Shown: positions 1 through 8,254 of the stretch, one piece after another
How positions within the stretch are numbered: the stretch's first letter is position 1
Layout: each line of letters opens with the position of its first letter
Source of the DNA: Rossellomorea sp. SC111
GTDB taxonomy: Bacteria > Bacillota > Bacilli > Bacillales > Bacillaceae_B
Length of the DNA: 64,000 nucleotides
Direction of reading: 5' to 3'
Assembly: GCF_024733565.1 (NCBI RefSeq)
Contig: NZ_JANIOC010000017.1
Span: 1-64,000 of the forward strand
Program-made: the position numbers and the translations under genes
The notes under the pieces: generated by a model
Database searches by the model: none
What the model was told of the DNA's origin: nothing
Seen by the model: the letters and a program-made list of their open reading frames with translations, nothing else

Positions 1-1128
1 GCTTTATCTTTACCCTTAGAAAAAAACTGCAAGTCTAACTTTAATAATTTTTCCTGGGTACTCTTCAGAGTATTATTCACTGTACTAGCTACTCTGCTAC
101 TCTAAATGATCGAAATTCCTGAACCCACGCCTTTGATTATTGTACCTGGTCCAAATAGCAACTCATCTCTTGCAATTGGTACGTTTGAATAGTCGGTCTT
201 CTTAATTGTCGCGTAGGAACGGCTTTTTCCAGTAGATGGTTTATTTCTATTATTGTTACTCGGAGTACTTCTATGCCCGGTACTTGGCTGACTCGGAGCC
301 GCAATGTATTTCCCAATAGGCAATATTTTATTCCCATCCGGATCTACATCATAATGCCCCGTCGGATCAACATAATTAATCGGGTTATTGCTCGTATACG
401 TATACAGATGCTGTGTCCACGGGTCAAATGCGTTCCCGGAATACGTATCTTGAGAAATGAACCGCCCTGTGTCAGAACTGTAGTATCGGGCGTTCATATA
501 ATGAAGGCCGGTGGAGCTATCCTGGATGGCACCGGTAAATTTCACTTCATTATGGAATGTCTTGTCGCCGACTTCCTTGATGTTTCCGAAGTCATCATAG
601 TCGTATCCTTTGACCCGATTGGCGTCGGAGTCGACGACGTTGGTGACGCTACCCCTCATGTCGTAGTGATAGAAGAAGTATTGATTTTCATAGTTTCCGT
701 CAAATCGCTTGGACGCTACGATTTCACCATCCGGGTTCAGCACATTTTTATGTGATCTTTCGATTGTTTTCATCGGCAGTGTACAGAAGGGCGTGTTCAA
801 CGTACACATAATTGGTGATGGTCCCGTCTGTGTCCCGGCGGATCCGCTGTCCGTGCCCATTATACCAGTTCTTCACTCTGGAAGTGTCTTTCCCGGGGGT
901 CAGTGTTTCCACTTGAGCTAATTGGTTGGCATCATCGTACGTATAGTTCGTCGTCACATCTTTCAAGACGCCGTCTATTTGCTTTTTCATGACTTCTTTT
1001 TGTTGATTTATACGCTGGTCGTATACGTACGAGGCGTGAGGTAAACCGTTCTTCGTCGTGTTTTCCAGCTGATTGAACTGATTGTAGGAATAGAAATAAC
1101 TCCCCATATTATTCAGGGGCTGTACAAT
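1..1128 (-). pseudogene. Rhs/YD-repeat toxin C-terminal remnant, frameshifted and nonsense-interrupted, running off the left edge
   Basis: Two leftward reading frames together encode the end of an Rhs core: YD-type repeats, then the conserved block with RGSVTNV, LHYMNARYYSSDTGRF and NNPINYVDPTG. The first frame begins without a proper start (an upstream stop lies at 1129-1131) and ends at a TAA at 748-750. The second frame takes over at that point, and removing one base near 750 would rejoin them (RKIT then KNVLNPDGEIV). The second frame stops at TAG 102-104, but the same frame stays open to base 1 and continues with LKLDLQFFSKGKDK, a typical linker of polymorphic toxin tails. So the stop looks like an acquired nonsense mutation. 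The gene lacks its 5' part and carries at least two lesions, so it is probably a displaced, inactive toxin tip. The toxin domain itself lies beyond the window. Confidence 0.85.
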
Positions 1129-1204
1129 TTAAATAATACGATGAATATTGAACTCAACCCAGCATTCGATTATCTGACCCCCTGGTTATGGGTTAAAATA
1201 GAAA

Positions 1205-1236
1205 AAGTCTTGAGGTATTTACACCACTCAAGACTT
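1205..1236 (-). terminator. Terminator of the small secreted-peptide gene
   Basis: A perfect 10-bp stem (AAGTCTTGAG at 1227-1236 paired with 1205-1214, 12-nt loop) is followed leftward by TTTCTATTTT. It lies 12 bases after the stop of the 1249-1392 gene, which supports that gene being transcribed. Confidence 0.75.
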
Positions 1237-1248
1237 CCCCTTCGTTAT

Positions 1249-1392
1249 TTAATGCATAGGACCTATATCGCGTTCATCCGAAAGTGAAACAATATCCGGC
1301 AGATGGGAAACACCTTTTTTAAACGGGATATGATGTAGACCTCCAATGCTGATTGTAAGCAATAATAAGCATTTAATCATTTTAGTCTTCAT
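1249..1392 (-). CDS. Small secreted peptide precursor, candidate signal for the adjacent RNPP-type regulator
   Basis: This 47-codon ORF starts ATG 8 bases after a strong ribosome site (AGGAGGAACAAAAC-ATG) and is followed by a good terminator. The product has a basic start (MKTKMIK), a hydrophobic stretch (CLLLLTISIGGL) and a polar tail ending SDERDIGPMH. That is the layout of Phr, PapR and NprX pheromone precursors, which are exported by Sec and trimmed to a short C-terminal peptide. It is divergent from the HTH-TPR regulator starting at 1577, the type of receptor such peptides bind. The coding evidence is direct; the signalling role is inferred from neighbourhood and architecture, and I recognise no specific family. 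Alternatives are a small lipoprotein-like or membrane peptide, or an immunity factor. Confidence 0.65.
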   Translation of the reverse strand: MKTKMIKCLLLLTISIGGLHHIPFKKGVSHLPDIVSLSDERDIGPMH

Positions 1393-1520
1393 GTTTTGTT
1401 CCTCCTAAATATTTCAAATCTACATTACTATAGCAGAGTGTCTAAATTCCTGTTTTTCTCATAATATATGGTTTTAACACTTTATCTAGTCATATAGTCT
1501 TTTATTATCAAGGATTTTAT

Positions 1521-1543
1521 AATAGTATAAAAATAATTATATT
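1521..1543. promoter_or_regulatory. 23-bp box upstream of the regulator, identical to 8022-8044
   Basis: The 23 bases here are identical to those at 8022-8044, upstream of the exporter operon. The box is AT-rich and has imperfect dyad symmetry (AATAGTAT, 7 bases, ATTATATT). It overlaps the 3' end of a TATAAT -10 hexamer at 1518-1523 that has no good -35 (TAGTCT at 1495-1500), and it ends 33 bases before the ATG at 1577. This position fits an autoregulatory operator. Binding by the 1577-2503 product is inferred. Confidence 0.6.
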
Positions 1544-1576
1544 AATTGGAATTTTAAGGAATGGTGTTGATCATGA

Positions 1577-2503
1577 ATGGAAGAGTTTAGAAAGAATTTA
1601 GGGGATAAGATTCAGATGCTGCGCAAAAACTCTTTTCTATCCCAAAAGAAGCTTGGGGAAGGCATTTGTACACAGGCCTTTATCAGTCAGATTGAACAAG
1701 GAAAGATTGCCGTTTCAGCTGAAGTGCTTTATCAGTTATCCATCAAGCTTGGCGTAGACACGAATTACTTCTTTGAACAAACAGATTCTCAAAGAAATGA
1801 CTATATTGAGGAAGTCATCACTCTTTCCAGGAGATACATACATCGTCGTGAATATAATAAATTGGCTGAGCTAATTAAAACAGAAGAGAACAGCCCATTA
1901 TTAAAACAACAGAAATACCGTCAGTTTATTTGTTGGAACAAATCCATCATCTACCTTCATGTAGAAAAAGACCCACATGCGGCACTAAGTTTAATAGACG
2001 AAGCATTAGAGATGAAAGAAACATCCTCCAACACATACTCCTTAAGGGAAATCGAAATATTAATTACAAAGGGGAATATTCTAATCGAGCTTAACGAAAT
2101 CAAACAAGCCATCACGATATTCGAGACAGCAAAGATGTATATCCATTCATCTATTCCGCTTTCCTCACCAAGCGTTTACATTCGCTTGTTCTTTAACTTA
2201 TCAAGAGCCTATTATTCAGATGAACAATATGAGGAATCATTGCAAACCTCCTCACAAGGTGTTTCCTATTGCAAACAGCAAAAGTCGACTTATGGGCTTG
2301 GGGAATTATTTTATCAACAAGCCATGTGCCTTGAAAAACTGAATGAATTTTCACAGGCTGCAGAAAAATACCTGATGTCAAAGTTGATTTTTAAATTAAA
2401 TGGGGACAATCATTTATCGGTTACTGCGGAACAATCCTATAACGATCTGCTCCTTAATAATGAGGAGTTGGATGAAGAACATGATATTTTCCGTTTATTA
2501 TAG
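1577..2503 (+). CDS. RNPP-type (PlcR/NprR-like) HTH-TPR transcriptional regulator
   Basis: The 308-residue protein has an N-terminal Xre/SinR-like helix-turn-helix (roughly residues 8-63, with LSQKKLGEGICTQAFISQIE and LGVDTNYFF), then about 230 residues of TPR-like helices. These fold like the peptide-binding solenoids of PlcR, NprR, PrgX and Rap. It is paralogous to the product of 30762-31646 (shared GICTQ/GVCTQ-A-IS, KLGVD-NYFFE and RTEE/KTEE-P). The gene is divergent from a small secreted-peptide gene and converges on the bacteriocin operon, whose promoter region shares its 23-bp upstream box. The likely role is a cytoplasmic receptor that switches exporter and bacteriocin genes in response to an imported peptide. 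The ribosome site is weak (AAGGAATGGTG). The family call is secure; the regulon is inferred. Confidence 0.8.
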   Translation: MEEFRKNLGDKIQMLRKNSFLSQKKLGEGICTQAFISQIEQGKIAVSAEVLYQLSIKLGVDTNYFFEQTDSQRNDYIEEVITLSRRYIHRREYNKLAELIKTEENSPLLKQQKYRQFICWNKSIIYLHVEKDPHAALSLIDEALEMKETSSNTYSLREIEILITKGNILIELNEIKQAITIFETAKMYIHSSIPLSSPSVYIRLFFNLSRAYYSDEQYEESLQTSSQGVSYCKQQKSTYGLGELFYQQAMCLEKLNEFSQAAEKYLMSKLIFKLNGDNHLSVTAEQSYNDLLLNNEELDEEHDIFRLL

Positions 2504-2514
2504 ACTCATACATA

Positions 2515-2552
2515 GAAAAGGGAGAACCTCCATTTGAAGGTTCTCCCTTTTC
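2515..2552. terminator. Bidirectional terminator between regulator and precursor peptide
   Basis: A perfect 15-bp inverted repeat (2515-2529 with 2538-2552, 8-nt loop) sits between the convergent stops at 2503 and 2559. Each arm carries an A/T run at its base, so it can end transcripts from both sides. Confidence 0.85.
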
Positions 2553-2558
2553 ACTAGA

Positions 2559-2933
2559 TTAAGCCCAAGAGGCTTTACCGATATATGTTCTCGTTCCGAA
2601 ATTGAATGGGTCCCATGACCACGCAATGGAAAGCCCTCTACCAGAAAGTGCTCCCTTCCCGATACCATAAGCAACCTTAGAAACAAATCCAGTTCCATAT
2701 CCAGCTGCAGTTCCGATGATCCATCCCATCGGTCCTCCGACACCCTTTGCATAGCGGATTACTTTAGAAATGACCGCAGCCCCAGTCGCTCCGGCAATAA
2801 GGGCACCTGGAGAGAGGGCGATACTGGCAGCGATACCTCTACATTGGCTGGCGGATAAATACGCACCTCCGTCCAGGTATTGCATTTCCTCTTGCTCTAA
2901 CTCTACATACTTTTGTGGTAATACTAATTCCAC
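2559..2933 (-). CDS. Double-glycine leader bacteriocin-like precursor peptide
   Basis: The 124-residue product starts at GTG behind AGGAGGAA. Residues 1-23 form a classic double-glycine leader: acidic, with ELEQEEMQYLDGG placing hydrophobic residues at the expected spacing before GG. The remaining 101 residues are rich in Gly, Ala and Ser, with an SPGALIAGATGAAVISK stretch and GxxxG-like runs typical of membrane-active class II bacteriocins. There is one Cys, so no internal disulfide. A C39-peptidase exporter that cleaves such leaders lies in the same orientation upstream. It is the last gene of the presumed operon, 73 bases after the membrane-protein gene, and ends at the shared terminator. 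At 101 residues the core is longer than most class II peptides. Antibacterial activity is an inference; it could instead be a signalling or surface peptide. Confidence 0.75.
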   Translation of the reverse strand: MELVLPQKYVELEQEEMQYLDGGAYLSASQCRGIAASIALSPGALIAGATGAAVISKVIRYAKGVGGPMGWIIGTAAGYGTGFVSKVAYGIGKGALSGRGLSIAWSWDPFNFGTRTYIGKASWA

Positions 2934-3006
2934 GATAATTCCTCCTCATTCTTTTCATTTATTTATATAAAGTACCGAAGTACAGTATACCGTCTGTATA
3001 TCAATC

Positions 3007-3786
3007 CTAAGCGGAGTGATGGTAGTTCTCCTTGGCCACACGATGAATATAATTTTTTATCGTTAATAGACTGACGCTTCCAATCAGAAGAGCAGAAAGG
3101 TTAGGGAAAAACCAAAACCAAATAATAGAAATGGCATAGCAGCCATAATAAGCTGAAACCGCAAATACCGTTTCCTTTTTTGAGATTAAATCGCTTTTTG
3201 AAAATTCGTTTGTCAGTTCTTTTAACGGCTTAACGGAAAGTAGTAATATAATCATGACAACTGCCGTAAACAGAAATAAATCCTCTGCAATAAAGACTGC
3301 AATACAATAGGCATAAAAGAAATAATCAAGGCGATTCACTACTTTCATCAATGGCGTACCCTTCAATGAATCTCCCATTCTCAGAAATTGTCTTAGTTCT
3401 CCTGAGTAATCAAAATCTTTCTTTAGAAGGGAATCTTTCATTTTATACATGAGTATGTTGGTGATAATAAAAAAGGCAACCATCATACTAATCAGTAAAA
3501 CAAGGCTGTCGGTTTTTTCATATAATGAATGCCCAAGCGGCAGATACAGGACGACATTTAATAGAAGAAGGAATACAATGGCATAGGCGTATTTCTTCTC
3601 TGTAGAAAAGGCTTTATTGAATGTTACCACTGAGAGGACAGCCGTTATTCCAATAAATAACCCGAGAGAGGTTAACGTGAATAGTACTTTCACCAAATTA
3701 GAATCAGTAGAGTGGTTGGGTATCAAACAGATGTAAACAAGTAAACTAATATAAAAGACGATGTGCAGTTTTGACAGGATTTTCAT
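3007..3786 (-). CDS. Polytopic membrane protein of the bacteriocin operon, possible immunity protein
   Basis: I do not recognise a named family. The 259-residue product shows about eight hydrophobic segments (near residues 8-25, 32-55, 66-86, 93-116, 150-190 as two, 205-225 and 228-245) and short loops, with a basic C-terminus. It lies between the HlyD-type adaptor and the double-glycine precursor, on the same strand and 43 bases after the adaptor. Membrane proteins in this position often protect the producer or assist export, but nothing in the sequence proves either. The ribosome site (AAGGAAGGATCTT-ATG) is good. Confidence 0.6.
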   Translation of the reverse strand: MKILSKLHIVFYISLLVYICLIPNHSTDSNLVKVLFTLTSLGLFIGITAVLSVVTFNKAFSTEKKYAYAIVFLLLLNVVLYLPLGHSLYEKTDSLVLLISMMVAFFIITNILMYKMKDSLLKKDFDYSGELRQFLRMGDSLKGTPLMKVVNRLDYFFYAYCIAVFIAEDLFLFTAVVMIILLLSVKPLKELTNEFSKSDLISKKETVFAVSAYYGCYAISIIWFWFFPNLSALLIGSVSLLTIKNYIHRVAKENYHHSA

Positions 3787-3829
3787 AAGATCCTTCCTTT
3801 CTGAGTAGTATGGATATTGACCGACTCGT

Positions 3830-5098
3830 TTACAGCCTTTTAAAATTCAACATCTTGAAGATCCAATCAGAATAAGTCTCTTTTTTATAAATAACCTTGG
3901 CTTCCACAGGCATGGAGTGAATGATCTTCACTTCATTGCCGTCACGTGCTTCAAGCTCTGTTTTCTTAAGCGAAATGACACATTTATAGAACACCAGATT
4001 TCCTTCACTCGTCTCCTGCGTCAATGTACCGGTATCTATGGAAGATATTTCACCTTCAACCGTTCCATATTTCTGTATGTTGACACCCTGTATCGAAAGC
4101 TTTACTGTATCCCCGACATTAATCATGGAAATATCACGGGAGTCAATAAACGCTTCAACCTGAAGTTCATCGGTTCCGTCGGATACTTGGGCGATGACCT
4201 GGTTTGCCTGAATGGTCATTCCAAGTTTCATTGGAACTAAGTAATGTACCACCCCATTCTTGTTAGACGTGATGGTTAATGCAGATTCCTGACCCGAATA
4301 AAGTGCTATCTGCGCTTTTAATTCAACGAGCTTTGATTGAATGGATGCTCGTGCAGAACCGAGTTCACTCTTTAACTGGGACAAAACCTGCTTAGACTGC
4401 GAAGCTGGATTCTTTTTTTGCTGCTCAAACTGATTAATTTCTTCCGTGATCCCCTCTATTTCGCTTTCCTTCGCCTCAATTTTCCCTTTCAGTTCATCAG
4501 CGGTAAAGACATCACTTTCTGGATCCGTTTTTCTCAGATCTTGCTTTAAAAGGTCGAGCTCACCAAGAAGTTCATCTTTCTTTTGGTTCTTTTTCTCTAT
4601 TTGACTGTTTAAACTGGATTTTTCAAATTGGTCTGTACGGATTTGAAGCAAGAAATATTCAATCTTACCATAATATTCTTGTTCTACTCCTGAATCCTTC
4701 ATGAGATTCTTCTCTTCATCCAAAGATTGTTCAAATCGGTCGAGAACCTTCTTTTTGTCATTTAATTCATCCAGTTGGGATTGAAGTGCCTTCTGTTGCA
4801 ACCCTTCCTGGCCGCTTGATATCGTAAAGAGAACTTCCCCTTTAGAAACGGCCTCCCCTTCCTCTTTATTGATGTTTACGATCTGCCCATTTAATTGAGT
4901 CGAAATGAACTGATCATCTTTGGATATCACTGTGCCTTCTGCCTTTACAAAGTAAGGTTTAACCAGCACCGTTGAGATATAGGTGGTGAAGACAAGTACT
5001 CCCAGCGTAAAGAGAATAAAAATCTTTAAGAAATTAGGAGGAGTCTTATCAAAAAAAATTCTGGAATCCTTCAAATCGCTTTTACTATAAAGTTGCAT
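3830..5098 (-). CDS. HlyD/MFP-family adaptor of the C39 ABC exporter
   Basis: The product is a membrane-fusion type accessory protein that would connect the exporter at 5554-7773 to the outside of the cell. From the ATG at 5098 it has 422 residues: a short cytoplasmic start, one transmembrane helix (about 25-45), a half-lipoyl block (AEGTVISKDDQFISTQLNGQI), about 170 residues of Glu/Lys/Gln-rich coiled coil, the second half-lipoyl segment (SNKNGVVHYLV) and a beta-barrel domain. The frame is open upstream to 5290, but that part duplicates the coding region of the previous gene and lacks this family's features. I therefore prefer the internal start, which overlaps the upstream gene by 14 bases and suggests translational coupling. 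In Gram-positive exporters this family accompanies PCAT transporters, as in lactococcin or competence-factor systems. Confidence 0.8.
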   Translation of the reverse strand: MQLYSKSDLKDSRIFFDKTPPNFLKIFILFTLGVLVFTTYISTVLVKPYFVKAEGTVISKDDQFISTQLNGQIVNINKEEGEAVSKGEVLFTISSGQEGLQQKALQSQLDELNDKKKVLDRFEQSLDEEKNLMKDSGVEQEYYGKIEYFLLQIRTDQFEKSSLNSQIEKKNQKKDELLGELDLLKQDLRKTDPESDVFTADELKGKIEAKESEIEGITEEINQFEQQKKNPASQSKQVLSQLKSELGSARASIQSKLVELKAQIALYSGQESALTITSNKNGVVHYLVPMKLGMTIQANQVIAQVSDGTDELQVEAFIDSRDISMINVGDTVKLSIQGVNIQKYGTVEGEISSIDTGTLTQETSEGNLVFYKCVISLKKTELEARDGNEVKIIHSMPVEAKVIYKKETYSDWIFKMLNFKRL

Positions 5099-5561
5099 GC
5101 TGGAGCACCGGCCTGAATATGTCCACAATAATTTCTTCCTGAGAATTTGAGACAAACACATTATAAATCTCGCCATTTGAATCCAGATCATTTTCGAATA
5201 AGAATAGTTCCATTTTCGAATGGGCGAAAGGCAGATGTTCAGGTTTTCCTGCATACCGAACATATAGACAATGGTCACAATGGTATTCACTCTTCACCTT
5301 GAACTTATCTTTATACTGTAAATAGTCATGAGCCTGAATCATGACATCATAGTCATACTTGACAGTTCCATCCTGCTGTATATTCGATCCCACCATTCTG
5401 GTAATCAGGGGACCGAACATCTGGACATTTAATACTTGGGTATAGTTAACGAATTTCTGAACATGCCCTTCCAATTGATCCAACTCAATATTTCGAATTT
5501 CAAATATGATGACATTTTTCAATCGTAATCTTTTGTTTTCCTTCACTTCTAATTTAGACAT
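5085..5561 (-). CDS. Small GyrI/DUF5085-like protein in the exporter operon
   Basis: The 158-residue soluble protein has no signal or membrane segment. Its layout (an N-terminal KNVIIFEIRNIELD half, a FGPLITRM segment, then CLYVRYAGKPEHLPFAHSKM and a final EIIVDIFRPV strand) resembles the duplicated GyrI-like/SOUL effector-binding fold and DUF5085 proteins, but this is pattern recognition without alignment. It contains a CDHC pair, which could bind a metal. Its start overlaps the exporter stop by 8 bases and its end overlaps the adaptor start, so it belongs to the operon. The role could be binding the precursor or leader, or immunity; the sequence does not decide. Confidence 0.55.
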   Translation of the reverse strand: MSKLEVKENKRLRLKNVIIFEIRNIELDQLEGHVQKFVNYTQVLNVQMFGPLITRMVGSNIQQDGTVKYDYDVMIQAHDYLQYKDKFKVKSEYHCDHCLYVRYAGKPEHLPFAHSKMELFLFENDLDSNGEIYNVFVSNSQEEIIVDIFRPVLQHATL

Positions 5562-7773
5562 ACTCCATTTCCTCCTGATTTAGAATGTTTACAGTGGGAG
5601 TTGCGTTCCGGCCATGCTGTAATCGGAATAGTTCAGCATACCTGCCATTCAGAGCCATTAACTCTTCGTGTGTCCCTTTCTCGAGAATCTCACCCTTTTC
5701 AATGAAACAAATGACATCACACTCAACAATGGTCGACAAACGGTGGGCAATGATCATGACCGTTTTATCCCGGGTTTCTCCGAAAAGTAATTCTTGTATT
5801 TTCTGTTCACTAAACGAATCCAAATTTGATGTTGCCTCATCAAAGATATAGAGGTCGGGATTAGAGAGCAGGGCTCTGGCAATGGCCAGCCTTTGCCTCT
5901 CTCCCCCGGAGAAATTGCTGCCTGACTCCTCAACGAATGTCCCATATCTATTTTGAAGTTTTTCAATAAATGGATGAGCACCGGACTTTTTACAGGCTGA
6001 TACCATTTCCTCGTAGGTTGCATGTGTATTACCAACCTTGAGATTATCCAGTATGGTACCTGTGAAAAGCTCAATATTTTGCGGAATATAGGCTATTTTC
6101 CTTCGTAGATAATGTTGATCAATATCCTCGATATCATAATGATTGATAGAAATTTTTCCTTCATTGGCACTCATGAACTTTAACAATAAGCGGGTGATTG
6201 TACTTTTCCCTGCACCGCTCTCACCAACAAACGCAACTCGGGAGCCTGCCGGAATATTCAGGGTGAAGTTATTTATGACAGGAGCCCTCGACCCGTAAGC
6301 AAAGGTGATGTCCCGAAAGGCAATCTCCCCTTTGAGATCAATATCTTTAATGGAATCTTTCTTATGATCTTCACGATCCAGGGTCATAAGCTCACTTAGC
6401 CTTTTCATGGCAATTTGAGCTTCCTGGAAAGTCAATTGAAGAGATACCAGGTTTTGAACCGGTTCAGTGAAATATGAACTGAGTGTTTGAAAGACCAATA
6501 AATCCCCAATCGTCATATTCCCGTCCATGATACTGACGGCACCGATGGCCATAAACACTAAATTTCCCAATGAGCCGATAAAGTTTGAAACCGATCCCTG
6601 AACGTTACTGATCACACCTTCCCGGTAATCGATCTTCAATGAATGGACAAATTTCTCTTCAAGTTTATGTATTTTTGCTTTCTCATCATTTTGTGATTTG
6701 ACCGTTTCGATATTTTTTATGGATTCTATAAGATGGGAGTTGAGGACTGCACCTGCTTCCATTTGTTCATAGTTTAATTTTTTGTAGGGCCTTTTAAAAA
6801 AGTAAATTAAGAGAATATTAATGACGACCATAATCACCAAGATGCCGAATAATGTGGGATTGATTTTCCATAAGACAAACCCTGTTATAGAAGCTAACAT
6901 GACGTCCATCACTAAAGATATGGACACAGTAGTGAAAATATCCTTAATGGTCATGGCATCCTGAAAACGGGTGATGATGTCCCCTACCTTACGGTTAACA
7001 AAGAACTGGTAAGGGAGGTGTATAATATGATTGTAGTAACCCAGCAGAAGCGGGATATCCACCTTACGCGATAAATACAATAAAATATGCTGTCGAAAAG
7101 CCGTCAACACATTTTGGAATAACGTGACTAAACCAAATACCAGTAAAAAAATATAAAGGCTGTTCTTTAATTGATAAGGAATAATCTCATCCATCAGGAC
7201 TTTCGGAAACAGACTTAATAGAATTCCTATTGCACTCAACATGAATGAGGCAAGGATGATTAACCCCAATAATTTTCTTTGAGAAAGAATAAGAACTTTA
7301 AATAAATCAAACATCCCTGTATTTTTGTAAGAGATCTTCTCAAAGTCACTATTAGGAACCATTAAGATAAGGACCCCTGTGAATAACTTTTCAAAGTCCT
7401 CAAACCCAAGTTTCTTTAATCCCCTGTCAGGATCCGCAACCAAGAAAATATCATTTCTGGTTAGTTTATGTATCACCACAAAGTGGTTAAGCCCTTCTTC
7501 CGTCTTGATCTGCGCGATTGCAGGAAACGTCATATCTCTCGTGATTTCAAAAGCGGTCGTTCGGATTGCTTTCACATTGAAGTGAAGTCTCTCCAATCCA
7601 TCCACTATTCCTTTCACACTGGTTCCATAGGCATCAGTCCCAATGATTTCCCTGATTTTCATGATGGAATATTCACTTTTATATGATTGCAAAACGGTCG
7701 AAATGGCGGCGGCCGCACAATCCGATGCATCATGCTGCATGGTACAGGGATAGGATTTAAATAAACTCAACAC
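5554..7773 (-). CDS. Peptidase-containing ABC transporter (PCAT) with C39 domain
   Basis: The 739-residue protein cleaves double-glycine leaders and exports the peptides with ATP. The N-terminal C39 peptidase (about 1-130) has its catalytic Cys19 in the HDASDC motif, His97 in GLNHFVVIH and Asp114 in VADPDRG. Six transmembrane helices follow, then an ABC domain with Walker A GESGAGKST, signature FSGGERQR, Walker B LYIFDEATSNLD and the H-loop IIAHRLST. All catalytic elements are present. The start is GTG 7773 behind GAGGTGG. It heads an operon with an adaptor, a membrane protein and a cognate precursor peptide. The leader is about 140 bases long from the proposed promoter at 7928-7956. Confidence 0.93.
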   Translation of the reverse strand: MLSLFKSYPCTMQHDASDCAAAAISTVLQSYKSEYSIMKIREIIGTDAYGTSVKGIVDGLERLHFNVKAIRTTAFEITRDMTFPAIAQIKTEEGLNHFVVIHKLTRNDIFLVADPDRGLKKLGFEDFEKLFTGVLILMVPNSDFEKISYKNTGMFDLFKVLILSQRKLLGLIILASFMLSAIGILLSLFPKVLMDEIIPYQLKNSLYIFLLVFGLVTLFQNVLTAFRQHILLYLSRKVDIPLLLGYYNHIIHLPYQFFVNRKVGDIITRFQDAMTIKDIFTTVSISLVMDVMLASITGFVLWKINPTLFGILVIMVVINILLIYFFKRPYKKLNYEQMEAGAVLNSHLIESIKNIETVKSQNDEKAKIHKLEEKFVHSLKIDYREGVISNVQGSVSNFIGSLGNLVFMAIGAVSIMDGNMTIGDLLVFQTLSSYFTEPVQNLVSLQLTFQEAQIAMKRLSELMTLDREDHKKDSIKDIDLKGEIAFRDITFAYGSRAPVINNFTLNIPAGSRVAFVGESGAGKSTITRLLLKFMSANEGKISINHYDIEDIDQHYLRRKIAYIPQNIELFTGTILDNLKVGNTHATYEEMVSACKKSGAHPFIEKLQNRYGTFVEESGSNFSGGERQRLAIARALLSNPDLYIFDEATSNLDSFSEQKIQELLFGETRDKTVMIIAHRLSTIVECDVICFIEKGEILEKGTHEELMALNGRYAELFRLQHGRNATPTVNILNQEEMEYV

Positions 7774-7871
7774 TCTCCACCTCAGTCAAACGGCAGCTTT
7801 TCATATACCAGCCACCTTGATAAGAACTCATGAGGATACTAAAGCACTTGCATTATTCTAAGGATGGCTCT

Positions 7872-7887
7872 CGTTCTAATAAGAACG
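7872..7887. promoter_or_regulatory. Palindrome in the leader of the exporter operon
   Basis: CGTTCT-AATA-AGAACG is a perfect 6-bp-arm palindrome about 40 bases downstream of the proposed -10. It could be an operator or an RNA hairpin; no binder is known. Confidence 0.35.
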
Positions 7888-7927
7888 CTTCCACCATTAC
7901 AAGATCCTGTAATCACCTCTCTGTAAC

Positions 7928-7956
7928 ACTATAACAACATGACAAATTCCCTGTAA
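7928..7956 (-). promoter_or_regulatory. Probable sigma-A promoter of the exporter operon
   Basis: On the minus strand TTACAG (7951-7956) and TATAGT (7928-7933) are separated by exactly 17 bases. The weak -35 would fit a promoter needing activation; the shared 23-bp box lies 66 bases upstream of it. Confidence 0.5.
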
Positions 7957-8021
7957 TTTCGATGAGAAGGAACTGGTAGCATTGTCACAGGGGAACATTT
8001 CTGGATACTGGATATTAAAGA

Positions 8022-8044
8022 AATAGTATAAAAATAATTATATT
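8022..8044. promoter_or_regulatory. Second copy of the 23-bp shared box
   Basis: Identical over 23 bases to 1521-1543. It is followed at 8047-8071 by an inverted repeat (ATGTAAAAA, 6 bases, TTTTTTACAT). It lies upstream of the exporter-operon promoter and 210 bases before the rightward gene at 8255, so it may act leftward, rightward or both. Confidence 0.6.
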
Positions 8045-8090
8045 TAATGTAAAAATATGTATTTTTTACATGACTGGCGTCTCTATTCCG

Positions 8091-8110
8091 GGGGATGGTT
8101 CTTCTGCTTT
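8091..8110 (+). repeat. Degenerate single REP-like half
   Basis: Matches the consensus half GGGGACGGTTCTTCTGCTTC at 18 of 20 positions. It is the leftmost member of the family in the window. Confidence 0.6.
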
Positions 8111-8254
8111 AAATATTCACCTTTTCAGAGAGTAGACTAAATTAAAATGAAAGAAGAGAATCGCCCCTAAAATTCAAAAATCACTTGAAGATTACATAAA
8201 TCCTTCAACGGGTATATTGTCTTGTAGACCATATAACTAAGAAAGGATGATTCT

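Noticed and set aside
5099-5290. A longer N-terminus for the HlyD-type adaptor
   Set aside because: Those 64 codons overlap the GyrI-like gene in another frame and lack an adaptor-like sequence or ribosome site.
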